DNA of 47,020 nt, taken from NCBI GenBank assembly GCA_902517815.1, contig CABYED010000015.1, forward strand, positions 1 to 47,020, given 5' to 3'. Below the pieces are notes generated by a model. The model did no database searches and was not told the DNA's origin. It was given only the letters and a program-made list of their open reading frames with translations. The DNA is from an uncultured SAR116 cluster alpha proteobacterium. GTDB taxonomy: Bacteria; Pseudomonadota; Alphaproteobacteria; Puniceispirillales; Marisalimonadaceae. Shown piece by piece: positions 33,732 to 42,324 of this stretch (within the stretch, counting starts at the first letter, position 1; the number at the start of each line of letters is the position of its first letter). The translations under genes were made by a program, and so were the position numbers.

Positions 33732-36700
33732 TTAAGAACAACCCGAAGTAGCACCACATGTATTACACTTCATACATGTACCATTTCTAACTAGAGTAAA
33801 ATTTCCACACTCTCCACAAGCTTCCCCTTCATAGCCTTTGATTTTAGCTTCTATTTTTTGAGAAAGACTTGGAGCCTTTGTTTCATCAATAGTAATTGTA
33901 GTATCATTGTTATCTGATAAATCTACGTCTTGATCTTTTAGGGAAGTGGTTTGCGGCATTACTGAAATGTTATTCGAACCTCCAGATACGACTTTTAATT
34001 CTCTTCTTACAAAGCCTCGACTAGCTACTTTTTCTGAGAATAGCGCTTTGTTATCACCTGAGCCAGTAGTACTGGAATCTAGGTCATCTGGCCCTACATG
34101 GCCAAGATCGTTTCGATCCAAATATGAGATAGCTAATTCTCTAAAAATATAATCGAGGATTGAAGTTGACATTTTAATAGTATCATTACCAGTTACCATT
34201 CCTTGAGGTTCAAAACGTGTAAAGGTGTAAGCTTCAACAAATTCCTCTAAAGGAACACCGTATTGCAAACCAATTGACACTGCAATAGCAAAGTTATTCA
34301 TTAAAGATCTAAAAGCTGCACCCTCTTTATGCATGTCTATAAAAATCTCGCCTAATTTCCCATTTTCATATTCACCAGTTCTAAGATATACTTTGTGACC
34401 ACCTACCATTGCTTTCTGTGTATATCCTTTTCTTCTGTGGGGAAGTTTTTCACGTTCTGCCCTAACAACTCTCTCAACTATTTTTTCAACAACTTCACTG
34501 GTTCGTTTTGTAATATCTTGTTCAATTGTTATATTATCTTCATCGATGTCATCGTCATCTAGAAGTGCTGAATTTAGTGGTTGGCTTAATTTAGATCCAT
34601 CTCTATAGAGTGCATTAGCTTTAATTCCTAATTTCCATGACAACATATAAGCATCACTACAATCATCTATAGAAGCATCATTGGGCATGTTTATAGTTTT
34701 AGATATAGCTCCAGAGATAAAAGATTGTGCTGCCGCCATCATTTTAATATGACTTTCAACGGACAGGAATCTTTTACCTATTCGTCCACACACGTTTGCA
34801 CAATCAAATACTGCAAGGTGTTTTTTATTCAAATGAGGAGCTCCTTCAAGAGTCATAGCACCACAAACATGAATATTAGCCACATCTATTTCTTCTTGGG
34901 TGAAACCTAAAAATTCCAACATATTGAAACTAAAATCATTCAATTGTTCAGAAGAAATACCTAATGTATTTTTGCAAAATTCTTCTCCCAGGGTAAATTG
35001 ATTGAATACGAATTTAATATCAAAAGCTGACTCTAGAGATTCTTCAATTAATTTTATTTCTCTGTCAGTAAAACCTTTTGAAATTAACGCATTGTGGCTT
35101 ATTGCTTGACATTCTTTTAGACTACCAGCACCAACAGCATATTTTTGCATGTCATTAATTTGATCTGTATCATAACCCAAATGTGCAAGTGCTTCAGGAA
35201 CCACACGATTTATAATCTTAAAATATCCACCACCCGCTAATTTCTTAAATTTTACCATTGCGAAATCAGGTTCAATACCAGTAGTGTCACAATCCATTAC
35301 TAATCCAATTGTTCCTGTTGGGGCTATGACTGTAGCTTGAGCGTTTCTATAGCCATTTTTTTCACCTAAAGAGAGTGCTTTAGCCCATGCATTTTTGGCA
35401 GCTGTTATTAAGTTTTGATCAGGACAATCCTCAGACATCAGAGGAACTGGATTTATAGAGAGGTCTTCATAACCTCGTGTTTTACCTTCTGATGCTTTTT
35501 TGTGATTCCTTATAACCTTTAACATGCTATTTGCATTTTCTTTATATTTAGGAAATGGTCCTAATTCACCAGCGATTTCTGCTGATGTTGCATATGATAT
35601 CCCAGTCATTATTGATGTAAGAGCAGCGCATATAGATCTCCCTTGGTCACTGTCATAAGGGATACCCCAAGACATTAATAAGCCACCAATATTTGCGTAA
35701 CCTAGTCCAAGTGTTCTATATTCATAAGATCTCTGTGCGATTTCTTTTGAAGGAAATTGTGCCATCATTACGGAAATTTCAAGCGTTAATGTCCACAATC
35801 TAGTGGTATACTCATATGCTTTTATATCAAATGAGGCGTCATCCTTCTTAAACTGTAATAGGTTTATTGATGCCAAATTACAGGCAGTGTCATCAATAAA
35901 CATATATTCAGAGCAAGGGTTAGAAGCATTTATTCTACCAGCATTAGGGCAAGTATGCCATTCGTTAATGGTGGTGTCATATTGCAAACCAGGATCAGCA
36001 CAAGCCCAAGCAGCTTCAGAAATCTTAGACCACAATTCTTTTGCATCTATTGTTTTATGAACACCACCGTCAGTTCTCCTTCTTAGATCCCATTTACCAT
36101 TTTGAGATACTTTTTCTAAAAAATCATTACTTACCCGTACTGAGTTATTTGAATTCTGCCCAGATACAGTCAAGTAAGCTTCGCTATCCCAATCTGTATC
36201 GTAAGTTTGGAATTCAATTTCTTTAAATCCTTGGCCGGCAAATTGAATTACTCTTTGTATGTAATTTTCAGGTATCATTACTGCACGGCAATTTAATATT
36301 GCTTTTTTAAGCTCATTATTAACTTTTGGATTTAATCTGTCTTTGTCATTATAATGTTCTAAATTGCAAGCATCCATGACGGATTTTAAGTTTTTCGCAG
36401 TTAGTTTTGAGCCTGCTACCAGCGCAGCAACTTTTTGTTCTTCAACGACTTTCCAGTTTATATATTCTTCTATATCAGGATGATCTATATCAACTGTGAC
36501 CATTTTTGCTGCTCTTCTCGTAGTACCACCAGATTTGATTGCTCCAGCAGCTCTATCACCTATTCTTAAAAAACTCATCATTCCCGAAGATCTTCCACCA
36601 CCTGATAAACCTTCAGTACTGCCTCTTAATTTAGAAAAATTGGATCCTGTTCCAGAACCATATTTGAATAACCTGGCCTCTCTAACCCAAAGGTCCATTA

Positions 36701-37340
36701 TCCCGCCTTCATTAACAAGGTCATCTGCTACAGATTGAATGAAACAGGCGTGCGGTTGTGGATGTTCATATGAGGATTGAGATTTAACAAGTTTTTTTGT
36801 TTTAAAGTCAACATAGTAGTGACCTTGACTAGGACCATCTATACCATAAGCCCAGTGCAAGCCAGTATTAAACCATTGTGGTGAGTTTGGAGCACACATT
36901 TGTGCGGCTAGCATAAATCTCATTTCATCAAAGTAAGTCTTTGCATCATCTTCAGTTGTAAAATAATTACCCTTCCATCCCCAGTATGTCCACGTACCAG
37001 CAAGTCTGTTAAACACTTGCTTTGCTGATTCTTCGCCTTTATATCTTTGATCTTCTGGTAACTTATCTAATTTTGATATATCTGGTTCTGAACGCCATAA
37101 CCAATTTGGTACATTTTCTTCTTTTACTTTTTTGAGATATACTGGGACACCAGCTTTGCGAAAATATTTTTGTGCAATAATATCTGCGGCAACCTGAGAA
37201 TAGTTAGCAGGCACTTCAATATCAGGCGCACTAAATACTACAGTACCATCGGGATTTTTAATTTCACTGGTAGTAGTTTTAAATTCCATACCTGCATATG
37301 CATCATTTCCTTTTTTTGTAAATTGTCTTTCAAATTTCAT
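33732..37340 (-). CDS. nrdJ: Vitamin B12-dependent (class II) ribonucleoside-diphosphate reductase
   Basis: NrdJ makes deoxyribonucleotides using adenosylcobalamin, without oxygen or a radical-generating small subunit. At 1202 residues it is full length. Recognisable regions are [36 protein letters not shown], the catalytic-site [20 protein letters not shown] (key N-P-C-S-E), [20 protein letters not shown] (residues in the active-site barrel), and a C-terminal zinc-ribbon tail [21 protein letters not shown] with a final CS pair that relays reductant. An AAGGG ribosome site precedes the ATG. No other reductase is in this window. Two DnaA boxes lie upstream. Confidence 0.97.
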   Translation of the reverse strand: MKFERQFTKKGNDAYAGMEFKTTTSEIKNPDGTVVFSAPDIEVPANYSQVAADIIAQKYFRKAGVPVYLKKVKEENVPNWLWRSEPDISKLDKLPEDQRYKGEESAKQVFNRLAGTWTYWGWKGNYFTTEDDAKTYFDEMRFMLAAQMCAPNSPQWFNTGLHWAYGIDGPSQGHYYVDFKTKKLVKSQSSYEHPQPHACFIQSVADDLVNEGGIMDLWVREARLFKYGSGTGSNFSKLRGSTEGLSGGGRSSGMMSFLRIGDRAAGAIKSGGTTRRAAKMVTVDIDHPDIEEYINWKVVEEQKVAALVAGSKLTAKNLKSVMDACNLEHYNDKDRLNPKVNNELKKAILNCRAVMIPENYIQRVIQFAGQGFKEIEFQTYDTDWDSEAYLTVSGQNSNNSVRVSNDFLEKVSQNGKWDLRRRTDGGVHKTIDAKELWSKISEAAWACADPGLQYDTTINEWHTCPNAGRINASNPCSEYMFIDDTACNLASINLLQFKKDDASFDIKAYEYTTRLWTLTLEISVMMAQFPSKEIAQRSYEYRTLGLGYANIGGLLMSWGIPYDSDQGRSICAALTSIMTGISYATSAEIAGELGPFPKYKENANSMLKVIRNHKKASEGKTRGYEDLSINPVPLMSEDCPDQNLITAAKNAWAKALSLGEKNGYRNAQATVIAPTGTIGLVMDCDTTGIEPDFAMVKFKKLAGGGYFKIINRVVPEALAHLGYDTDQINDMQKYAVGAGSLKECQAISHNALISKGFTDREIKLIEESLESAFDIKFVFNQFTLGEEFCKNTLGISSEQLNDFSFNMLEFLGFTQEEIDVANIHVCGAMTLEGAPHLNKKHLAVFDCANVCGRIGKRFLSVESHIKMMAAAQSFISGAISKTINMPNDASIDDCSDAYMLSWKLGIKANALYRDGSKLSQPLNSALLDDDDIDEDNITIEQDITKRTSEVVEKIVERVVRAEREKLPHRRKGYTQKAMVGGHKVYLRTGEYENGKLGEIFIDMHKEGAAFRSLMNNFAIAVSIGLQYGVPLEEFVEAYTFTRFEPQGMVTGNDTIKMSTSILDYIFRELAISYLDRNDLGHVGPDDLDSSTTGSGDNKALFSEKVASRGFVRRELKVVSGGSNNISVMPQTTSLKDQDVDLSDNNDTTITIDETKAPSLSQKIEAKIKGYEGEACGECGNFTLVRNGTCMKCNTCGATSGCS

Positions 37341-37408
37341 CTTTTTCCCTTTTTTACAATAAAGAAAACAATACTCAGAATCTGTTCTTACATTTTTAAA
37401 AAACTACC

Positions 37409-37417
37409 TGTGGATAA
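37409..37417 (-). promoter_or_regulatory. DnaA box 1 upstream of nrdJ
   Basis: TTATCCACA on the minus strand, a perfect high-affinity DnaA box, lies 69 nt before the nrdJ ATG in the coding orientation. It is flanked by GG (ACAGG), as is the second copy. Confidence 0.6.
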
Positions 37418-37516
37418 CTTGCTTTTTGGTAATTAATTTAAAAAATTTGTTTCAATAAAGCGTTGTTTTTCCTTAATTTAATCTTTGTTTTATGAATTTT
37501 TGATACTACGGTAGCC

Positions 37517-37525
37517 TGTGGATAA
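37517..37525 (-). promoter_or_regulatory. DnaA box 2 upstream of nrdJ
   Basis: A second TTATCCACA on the minus strand, 108 bp from the first and in the same orientation, with the same ACAGG flank. The pair is likely to be functional as a set. Confidence 0.6.
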
Positions 37526-37552
37526 ACACAAGATATAGTAATAACGAAAGTT

Positions 37553-37593
37553 TAAAGTACATGATTTAGTATGCATTCGTAAAGTACATAATT
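37553..37593 (+). repeat. Direct repeat near the DnaA boxes
   Basis: TAAAGTACATGATT (37553-37566) and TAAAGTACATAATT (37580-37593) differ by one base and start 27 nt apart. They could be a protein-binding array. No known regulator fits. Confidence 0.55.
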
Positions 37594-37706
37594 CAATTTT
37601 TTTTACTTTTTTTTTTAACTCATTAATTTTACTTAATTTTTAAGTGTCAAAAAAATTTATTAAAAATAAAATTGATAATGCTGATTTATTATTTTTATAA
37701 ATGAGA

Positions 37707-37712
37707 TATAAT
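37707..37712 (+). promoter_or_regulatory. Weak -10 candidate for mlaD
   Basis: A perfect TATAAT lies 32 nt before the mlaD ATG, but no good -35 is found at 16-19 nt. In this AT-rich stretch chance is a real alternative. Confidence 0.25.
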
Positions 37713-37744
37713 ATTGGTAAATAATCTGACTAGGAATATTAAAT

Positions 37745-38185
37745 ATGAGATACAGTTCTATTGAAATTTTAATGGGGGCAGTCGTTTTAGTAACAGCCAT
37801 ATTCTTTTTAATATTAGGTATGCAATCGATTGATAAGAATCAAACTGACGGCTATAATATATCTTTAATATTTGGTTCTTCAGCAGGTTTGAAAAATGGT
37901 GATGATGTAAAAATATCAGGTATAAATGTAGGAAAGATTACTAAATTGGATCTTGATCTGGCCGATTATAATGCCAAAATCTATATCAAGCTAAATAAGG
38001 AAATAAAGATACCAGATGACTCGCAAGCAAGAATTACATCTTCTTCCCTTTTAGGAGGTAATTTTTTGGATATTATACCTGGCTCATCTGAAACATATCT
38101 AAAACCAGATGATATTATATATGATACTACTGATGCTGTAAGCTTTACAGATTTGCTAGGGAAAGTTGTATTTTCAAAAGAGTAA
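37745..38185 (+). CDS. mlaD: MlaD-like MCE-domain protein of lipid transport
   Basis: MlaD is the periplasm-facing MCE-domain ring protein of the Mla phospholipid transport complex. The 146-residue protein has one N-terminal membrane helix (about residues 7-27) and an MCE domain beginning LIFGSSAGLKNGDDVKISGINVGKI, with DDSQARITSSSLLGGNFLDIIPG in the core. Its MlaE and MlaF partners are not next to it, though in many alphaproteobacteria this gene is separate. It starts a short plus-strand pair with the DUF2155 gene (31 nt gap). Confidence 0.88.
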   Translation: MRYSSIEILMGAVVLVTAIFFLILGMQSIDKNQTDGYNISLIFGSSAGLKNGDDVKISGINVGKITKLDLDLADYNAKIYIKLNKEIKIPDDSQARITSSSLLGGNFLDIIPGSSETYLKPDDIIYDTTDAVSFTDLLGKVVFSKE

Positions 38186-38216
38186 CAAATATCTAAATAT
38201 CACTTAGGTTATAATA

Positions 38217-38648
38217 ATGCGACTTTTAGAAATTTTTATCATAATAATTTTTTTATCAATTTCAAAAACTATATTTGCTTCACAATGGATTGAAGGTAAT
38301 AGATTAGTAATCCAAGGTTTGGACAAAATTACGGCCCGAATAAAGACTTTTGAAGTTGATGTAGCAAAGACTTATAAATTTGGGGTATTAGATATTTTCG
38401 TTGAAAGGTGTGTTTTTTCAAAACCTATTTTTAAACCTGAATCATTAGCATATATTAGAATAAAAGATAATTCTGATAGATTGTCAGAAGTTAAGTTTAA
38501 GGGGTGGATGTTTGCTTCTAGTCCTGCTCTAAATGCTCTAGAAAATTCAGTTTATGACATTTCTATTCTTGCTTGCAAAAAGGATGATAAACAATTAGAG
38601 AAATCAACATCTGTTTCGCCAAAAGACAAAATGTCTACTTCTAATTGA
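38217..38648 (+). CDS. DUF2155 family exported protein
   Basis: A 143-residue protein with a signal peptide (hydrophobic to about residue 20, cleavage near IFASQ). The family signature is clear: LDKITARIKTFEV near residue 38 and KGWMFASSPALNALENSVYDISILACKK near the end (about 93-120; key W95, M96, F97 and S99). DUF2155 proteins are common in alphaproteobacteria, often near aat and the acc genes; molecular role unknown. The final 97 nt overlap the aat gene on the opposite strand, which covers its last 31 residues, the conserved YDISILAC included. Confidence 0.85.
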   Translation: MRLLEIFIIIIFLSISKTIFASQWIEGNRLVIQGLDKITARIKTFEVDVAKTYKFGVLDIFVERCVFSKPIFKPESLAYIRIKDNSDRLSEVKFKGWMFASSPALNALENSVYDISILACKKDDKQLEKSTSVSPKDKMSTSN

Positions 38649-39226
38649 ATTGCTTTTTGAAGATCCTCCTGAAATTCATTTTTACTTATTTCATAAGCCC
38701 CAAATTGTAATAAATGGTCATTTAAAAACTGAACATCTAAAATTCTAAAACCCGTTCTCCACAATCTTGCTACAAGATTTAATAAAGCTATTTTACTCCC
38801 ATTCGGCATAGCGCTAAACATAGATTCTGCAAAAAAAACGCCTCCTATTGCTAATCCATATACACCCCCAACCAATTTGTCGTCTTTCCAACATTCTACT
38901 GAATGAGCGTATTTCATTTCATACAGAGAAATAAATAAGCTTTCTATTTCTTTGTTTATCCATGTTTCAGTTCTGTTGATAGTTGCACATGATTTAATGA
39001 CATTTGTAAAAGCTTTATTTAAGGTAATTTTAAAAGGTCTTTTTTTTACGATACGTAGAAGGCTTTTTGATATATGAAAATTAAAGATTGGTATAACAGC
39101 TCTAAATTCTGGATCAACAAAGAAAAACTTCTTATTTGTTCTGCTCTCTGACATTGGAAACATACCGAGCATATAAGCTCTTATAAGCTGGTCTGGAGTA
39201 ATTATTTTATTATCTTTAGTTCTCAA
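38552..39226 (-). CDS. aat: Leucyl/phenylalanyl-tRNA-protein transferase
   Basis: Aat adds Leu or Phe from charged tRNA onto proteins with N-terminal Lys or Arg, creating an N-degron for ClpS-ClpAP, whose genes lie about 6-9 kb away. The 224-residue protein shows LIRAYMLGMFPMSE at the start, FFFVDPEFRAVIPI, TWINKEIESLFISLYEM, SVECWKDDKLVGGVYGLAIGGVFFAESMFS (residues 112-141; key G123, G127, G128 and E132) and FRILDVQFLNDHLLQFGAYE. All family motifs are intact. Its last 32 codons overlap the converging DUF2155 gene. Confidence 0.95.
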   Translation of the reverse strand: MRTKDNKIITPDQLIRAYMLGMFPMSESRTNKKFFFVDPEFRAVIPIFNFHISKSLLRIVKKRPFKITLNKAFTNVIKSCATINRTETWINKEIESLFISLYEMKYAHSVECWKDDKLVGGVYGLAIGGVFFAESMFSAMPNGSKIALLNLVARLWRTGFRILDVQFLNDHLLQFGAYEISKNEFQEDLQKAIQLEVDILSFGETDVDFSNCLSSFLQARIEMS

Positions 39227-39254
39227 AAATATATATTGGGTCGAATGATAAATA

Positions 39255-40601
39255 TTAATTATTATTTAACAGTTTATTTTCTAACCATCTTATATCATAT
39301 GACCCATCTTTCATCACAGAGGTTTCTAAAATATCTTTATGTAAATCAATAGTAGTAGAAATAGGTTCAATAACAATTTCTTTTAATGCTTGCTTTAACC
39401 TTAATATACATTGTTCTCTATCAGACGCATGCACAATTAGTTTGGCAATTAAACTATCATAATATGGAGGCACTACGTAACCAGAATATACACATGACTC
39501 TATTCTAATTCCTAACCCACATGGAGAATGAAATTGTGTGATTTTGCCAGGTGAAGGAATAAATGTTTTTGGATCTTCTGCATTAATCCTACATTCAATA
39601 GCGTGTCCATTAAATTTTACATCATCTTGTTTGAAAGATATAGGTTGACCAGCAGCAATCATAATTTGTTCTTTAACTAGATCTATTCCAGTAATAGCCT
39701 CTGTAATTGGATGCTCAACCTGAAGCCTTGTATTCATCTCAATGAAAAAAAATTGACCATCTTCATATAAGAATTCAATTGTACCTAATCCTAGATAGCC
39801 CATTTTTGCCACAGCGAGAGATGCAATATTACCTATTTTATCTCTTGTAGTTTGGTCTATAGCAGGTGAAGGAGCTTCTTCAATTACTTTTTGATGACGT
39901 CTTTGTATCGAACACTCTCTTTCACCAAGATGGACGGTATTACCAAATTTATCTCCAATAATTTGAACTTCAATATGCCTTGGTTTTTGGAGATATCTTT
40001 CCATATAAACACGATCATCACCAAAGGCTGCCTTTGCTTCACTTTTTGCTGAAGTAAAAGCAGCTTCTAAATCTTTCTCACTCATAGCTACTTTCATACC
40101 CCTACCACCACCACCTGATGCGGCTTTGATGAGTACTGGATAGCCAATTTCTTTTGCTTCAATTAATGCATTTTTAAAATCTACAATGTCACTTTTTGAG
40201 CCTGGAACAAGAGGAATACCTAGTTCTTTTGCTGTAATTTTTGCCTGTATTTTATCACCCATACATTTTATATGATCTGCTTTTGGTCCAATAAAAACGA
40301 TATTATGAGCCTCCACGATTTCTGCAAAATCAGAATTTTCTGATAAAAAGCCTACTCCGGGATGGATAGCATCTGCTCCTACTAATTGAGCTGCAGTTAT
40401 TATAGCAGGGATGTTCAAATATGATTCTGATGATGATGGTCCTCCAATACAAACAGTCTCGTCTGCCAATCTAACATGCATTGCCTCGCTGTCAGCAGTT
40501 GAATGAATAGCGACTGTTTGAATATTAAGTTCTTTGCAGGCTCTTAAAACTCTTAATGCTACATCACCACGATTTGCTATTAATATTTTTTTGAACACCA
40601 T
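39255..40601 (-). CDS. accC: Acetyl-CoA carboxylase, biotin carboxylase subunit
   Basis: AccC carboxylates the biotin of AccB using ATP and bicarbonate, the first half of malonyl-CoA synthesis. The 448-residue protein has the N-terminal LIANRGDVALRVLRACKEL (8-26), an ATP-grasp glycine loop GGGGRGMK (163-170), GERECSIQRRHQKVIEEAPSP and the catalytic-region EMNTRLQVEHPITE. Length and order are those of the family. It starts 7 nt after accB. Confidence 0.97.
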   Translation of the reverse strand: MVFKKILIANRGDVALRVLRACKELNIQTVAIHSTADSEAMHVRLADETVCIGGPSSSESYLNIPAIITAAQLVGADAIHPGVGFLSENSDFAEIVEAHNIVFIGPKADHIKCMGDKIQAKITAKELGIPLVPGSKSDIVDFKNALIEAKEIGYPVLIKAASGGGGRGMKVAMSEKDLEAAFTSAKSEAKAAFGDDRVYMERYLQKPRHIEVQIIGDKFGNTVHLGERECSIQRRHQKVIEEAPSPAIDQTTRDKIGNIASLAVAKMGYLGLGTIEFLYEDGQFFFIEMNTRLQVEHPITEAITGIDLVKEQIMIAAGQPISFKQDDVKFNGHAIECRINAEDPKTFIPSPGKITQFHSPCGLGIRIESCVYSGYVVPPYYDSLIAKLIVHASDREQCILRLKQALKEIVIEPISTTIDLHKDILETSVMKDGSYDIRWLENKLLNNN

Positions 40602-40608
40602 AATTTAA

Positions 40609-41085
40609 TTACTCAATCACAACTAGTAATTGATCAAATTCTACTGGTTGGCTATCCTCAAATCCAATAAAAACTACCTTTCCAGATTTAGGGGCAGCAA
40701 TTGTATTCATTACTTTCATAGCCTCAATAATGAGTAATGTATCTCCCTTTGTAACTTGAGAATTTAATTTGATAAATGGATCTTTTCCAGGTTCAGGTGC
40801 AGAATATGCAGTACCAACCATTGGAGAATTTACAGCACCAGGATGTTTGTTGGTAAATTGTTCTACCTTTTGAATTGATTTAGAAGCCTCTTTATTTTCG
40901 CTAGCGTTTGGAATGCTAACAATAGTTTGTTGGGGTGTTGAAAAAGAAGTTTTCATATTTTTTACAACTCTAACCTTAAAGTCATCTGCCTCATATTCCA
41001 ATTCCAATAAATTATCTTTGTTAACCATATCAACAAACTGTTGGACTATACTTAAATTTTCTTTATGGACATTTTTTTTTGTCAT
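40609..41085 (-). CDS. accB: Acetyl-CoA carboxylase, biotin carboxyl carrier protein
   Basis: AccB carries biotin between AccC and the transferase. The 158-residue protein has an N-terminal helical segment, a flexible linker rich in Ser, Thr, Lys and Gln (about 47-80), and the C-terminal biotinyl domain with EAMKVM (121-126), where Lys124 is the biotinylation site, and MVGTAYSAPEPG before it (89-100). Gaps to aroQ (18 nt) and accC (7 nt) support one operon. Confidence 0.97.
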   Translation of the reverse strand: MTKKNVHKENLSIVQQFVDMVNKDNLLELEYEADDFKVRVVKNMKTSFSTPQQTIVSIPNASENKEASKSIQKVEQFTNKHPGAVNSPMVGTAYSAPEPGKDPFIKLNSQVTKGDTLLIIEAMKVMNTIAAPKSGKVVFIGFEDSQPVEFDQLLVVIE

Positions 41086-41103
41086 AAAATTACCTTTTCT
41101 AAT

Positions 41104-41544
41104 TTAATTCTTTATAAGGTCTTTGATGGCATCTATAGCGTGGAGGTAAGAATTAAAACCAAACCCAGCGATTATTCCATTTACAACTGGTGAAATATAA
41201 GATTTATGACGAAAATTTTCACGAGCGTAAATATTAGTAATATGCAATTCTATTTTAGGGCCTTTAAACATATTTAGAGCATCAAAGAGTCCAATTGAGG
41301 TATGAGTTAAAGCTCCTGCATTTATTATAATTCCTTGTCCATCATTAATAGCGTTATGTATTTCATCAATTAACTCACCTTCAATGTTTGATTGAAAAAA
41401 AGATAATTCTAACTTGTGATTATTACATTTTTCTAAACATAGTTTTTTTATTTTATCTAAAGAAATATTACCATATTTTTCAGGTTCTCTTGTACCAAGA
41501 AGGTTTAAGTTTGGACCATTTATAATATATAATTTTTTACTCAA
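41104..41544 (-). CDS. aroQ: 3-dehydroquinate dehydratase (type II)
   Basis: AroQ dehydrates 3-dehydroquinate in the shikimate pathway. The 146-residue protein has the full type II set: NGPNLNLLGTREPEKYG with the catalytic Arg/Tyr region (9-25), NAGALTHTSIGLFDAL (about 75-90), and ELHITNIYARENFRHKSYISP with the active-site His and Arg. It precedes accB and accC, the usual alphaproteobacterial arrangement. Confidence 0.96.
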   Translation of the reverse strand: MSKKLYIINGPNLNLLGTREPEKYGNISLDKIKKLCLEKCNNHKLELSFFQSNIEGELIDEIHNAINDGQGIIINAGALTHTSIGLFDALNMFKGPKIELHITNIYARENFRHKSYISPVVNGIIAGFGFNSYLHAIDAIKDLIKN

Positions 41545-41609
41545 AACATTTCTCCAGAAATTGCGTAATTTAAATTTTTATCAATTTTAAGACTAACTAA
41601 CAAGATAAG

Positions 41610-42320
41610 TTAACTTTCTCTAGATTGTTTTATTATTTCTTTTAATTTATTTAAGTTTAATGCACCAGGATAAATAATATCGCCAATTATAAATGCAGGA
41701 GTTCCATTTAAATTAAGTAATTTTGCAATTTCTCTATTTTTCACCAATAGTTGTTCGATCTCTGGATTATTCATATCTATTTTTAGTTGATCTATATCTA
41801 AACCTATCTCCTTAGCTGTGCTAAATACCTTTTCTTCATTAACTCTTCCTTTTATTTTCATCAATGATAGATGAAATTTATTGTATAGATCTTGATTTTT
41901 TGAGGCAAGGGCTGCTTTAGCAGCAAAATATGATTGTTGAGACAAAATTGGAAATTCAACGAAAACAAAATTAATTTTTTTATCTTCAGATAAAATATCC
42001 AGTATTGTTTCAACTACCGATTTACAATAACCACAATTATAATCAAAAAATTCATAGATTGTTATATCAGCTTGTTTGGGAAAAACACCGGGGTTTTTAA
42101 CATCCTTTAACAACTTGATTGCATTTTGTTTTTTTTCGTTTTCAAGAGATATTTTATAATTATCTAATGTAGATTTTAATAAATCAGGATTTTTTTTTAA
42201 AAAATTTTTTATTATTGTATTTATGTTATCTTTATTTATTTCATGTGAATGAGACGATGACATTATTAGAAAAATAGATATAAATATAAAGATTATTCTT
42301 GTCATTTTTTTGCTCATCAA
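41610..42320 (-). CDS. DsbA-like thiol:disulfide oxidoreductase (Com1-type)
   Basis: An exported thioredoxin-fold protein of 236 residues. A signal peptide (hydrophobic at about 10-20, then SSSHSHE) and a helical stretch LKKNPDLLKSTLDNY precede the redox motif CGYC (Cys96-Cys99) in EFFDYNCGYCKSV. A cis-Pro segment NGTPAFIIGD lies near the end. This is the alphaproteobacterial DsbA/Com1 type that forms disulfides in the periplasm. The start could be a Met five codons later. It follows the M48 peptidase gene by 4 nt. Confidence 0.88.
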   Translation of the reverse strand: MMSKKMTRIIFIFISIFLIMSSSHSHEINKDNINTIIKNFLKKNPDLLKSTLDNYKISLENEKKQNAIKLLKDVKNPGVFPKQADITIYEFFDYNCGYCKSVVETILDILSEDKKINFVFVEFPILSQQSYFAAKAALASKNQDLYNKFHLSLMKIKGRVNEEKVFSTAKEIGLDIDQLKIDMNNPEIEQLLVKNREIAKLLNLNGTPAFIIGDIIYPGALNLNKLKEIIKQSRES

Positions 42321-42324
42321 TGGA

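Larger units (their letters stand above)
37341..37744. other. Non-coding gap between nrdJ and mlaD (404 nt)
   Basis: No credible gene is seen here. It holds two perfect DnaA boxes (TGTGGATAA at 37409 and 37517), a direct repeat TAAAGTACATRATT (37553-37566 and 37580-37593), and a very AT-rich segment with T runs from about 37590 to 37712. Both flanking genes read away from it. Confidence 0.7.

Noticed and set aside
37170-37436. Plus-strand frame overlapping the start of nrdJ
   Set aside because: It is antisense to the conserved nrdJ N-terminus, with low-complexity composition and no family features.
37623-37637. TTAA-N6-TTAA as a CtrA box
   Set aside because: The CtrA consensus needs N7, and such matches are common in very AT-rich DNA.
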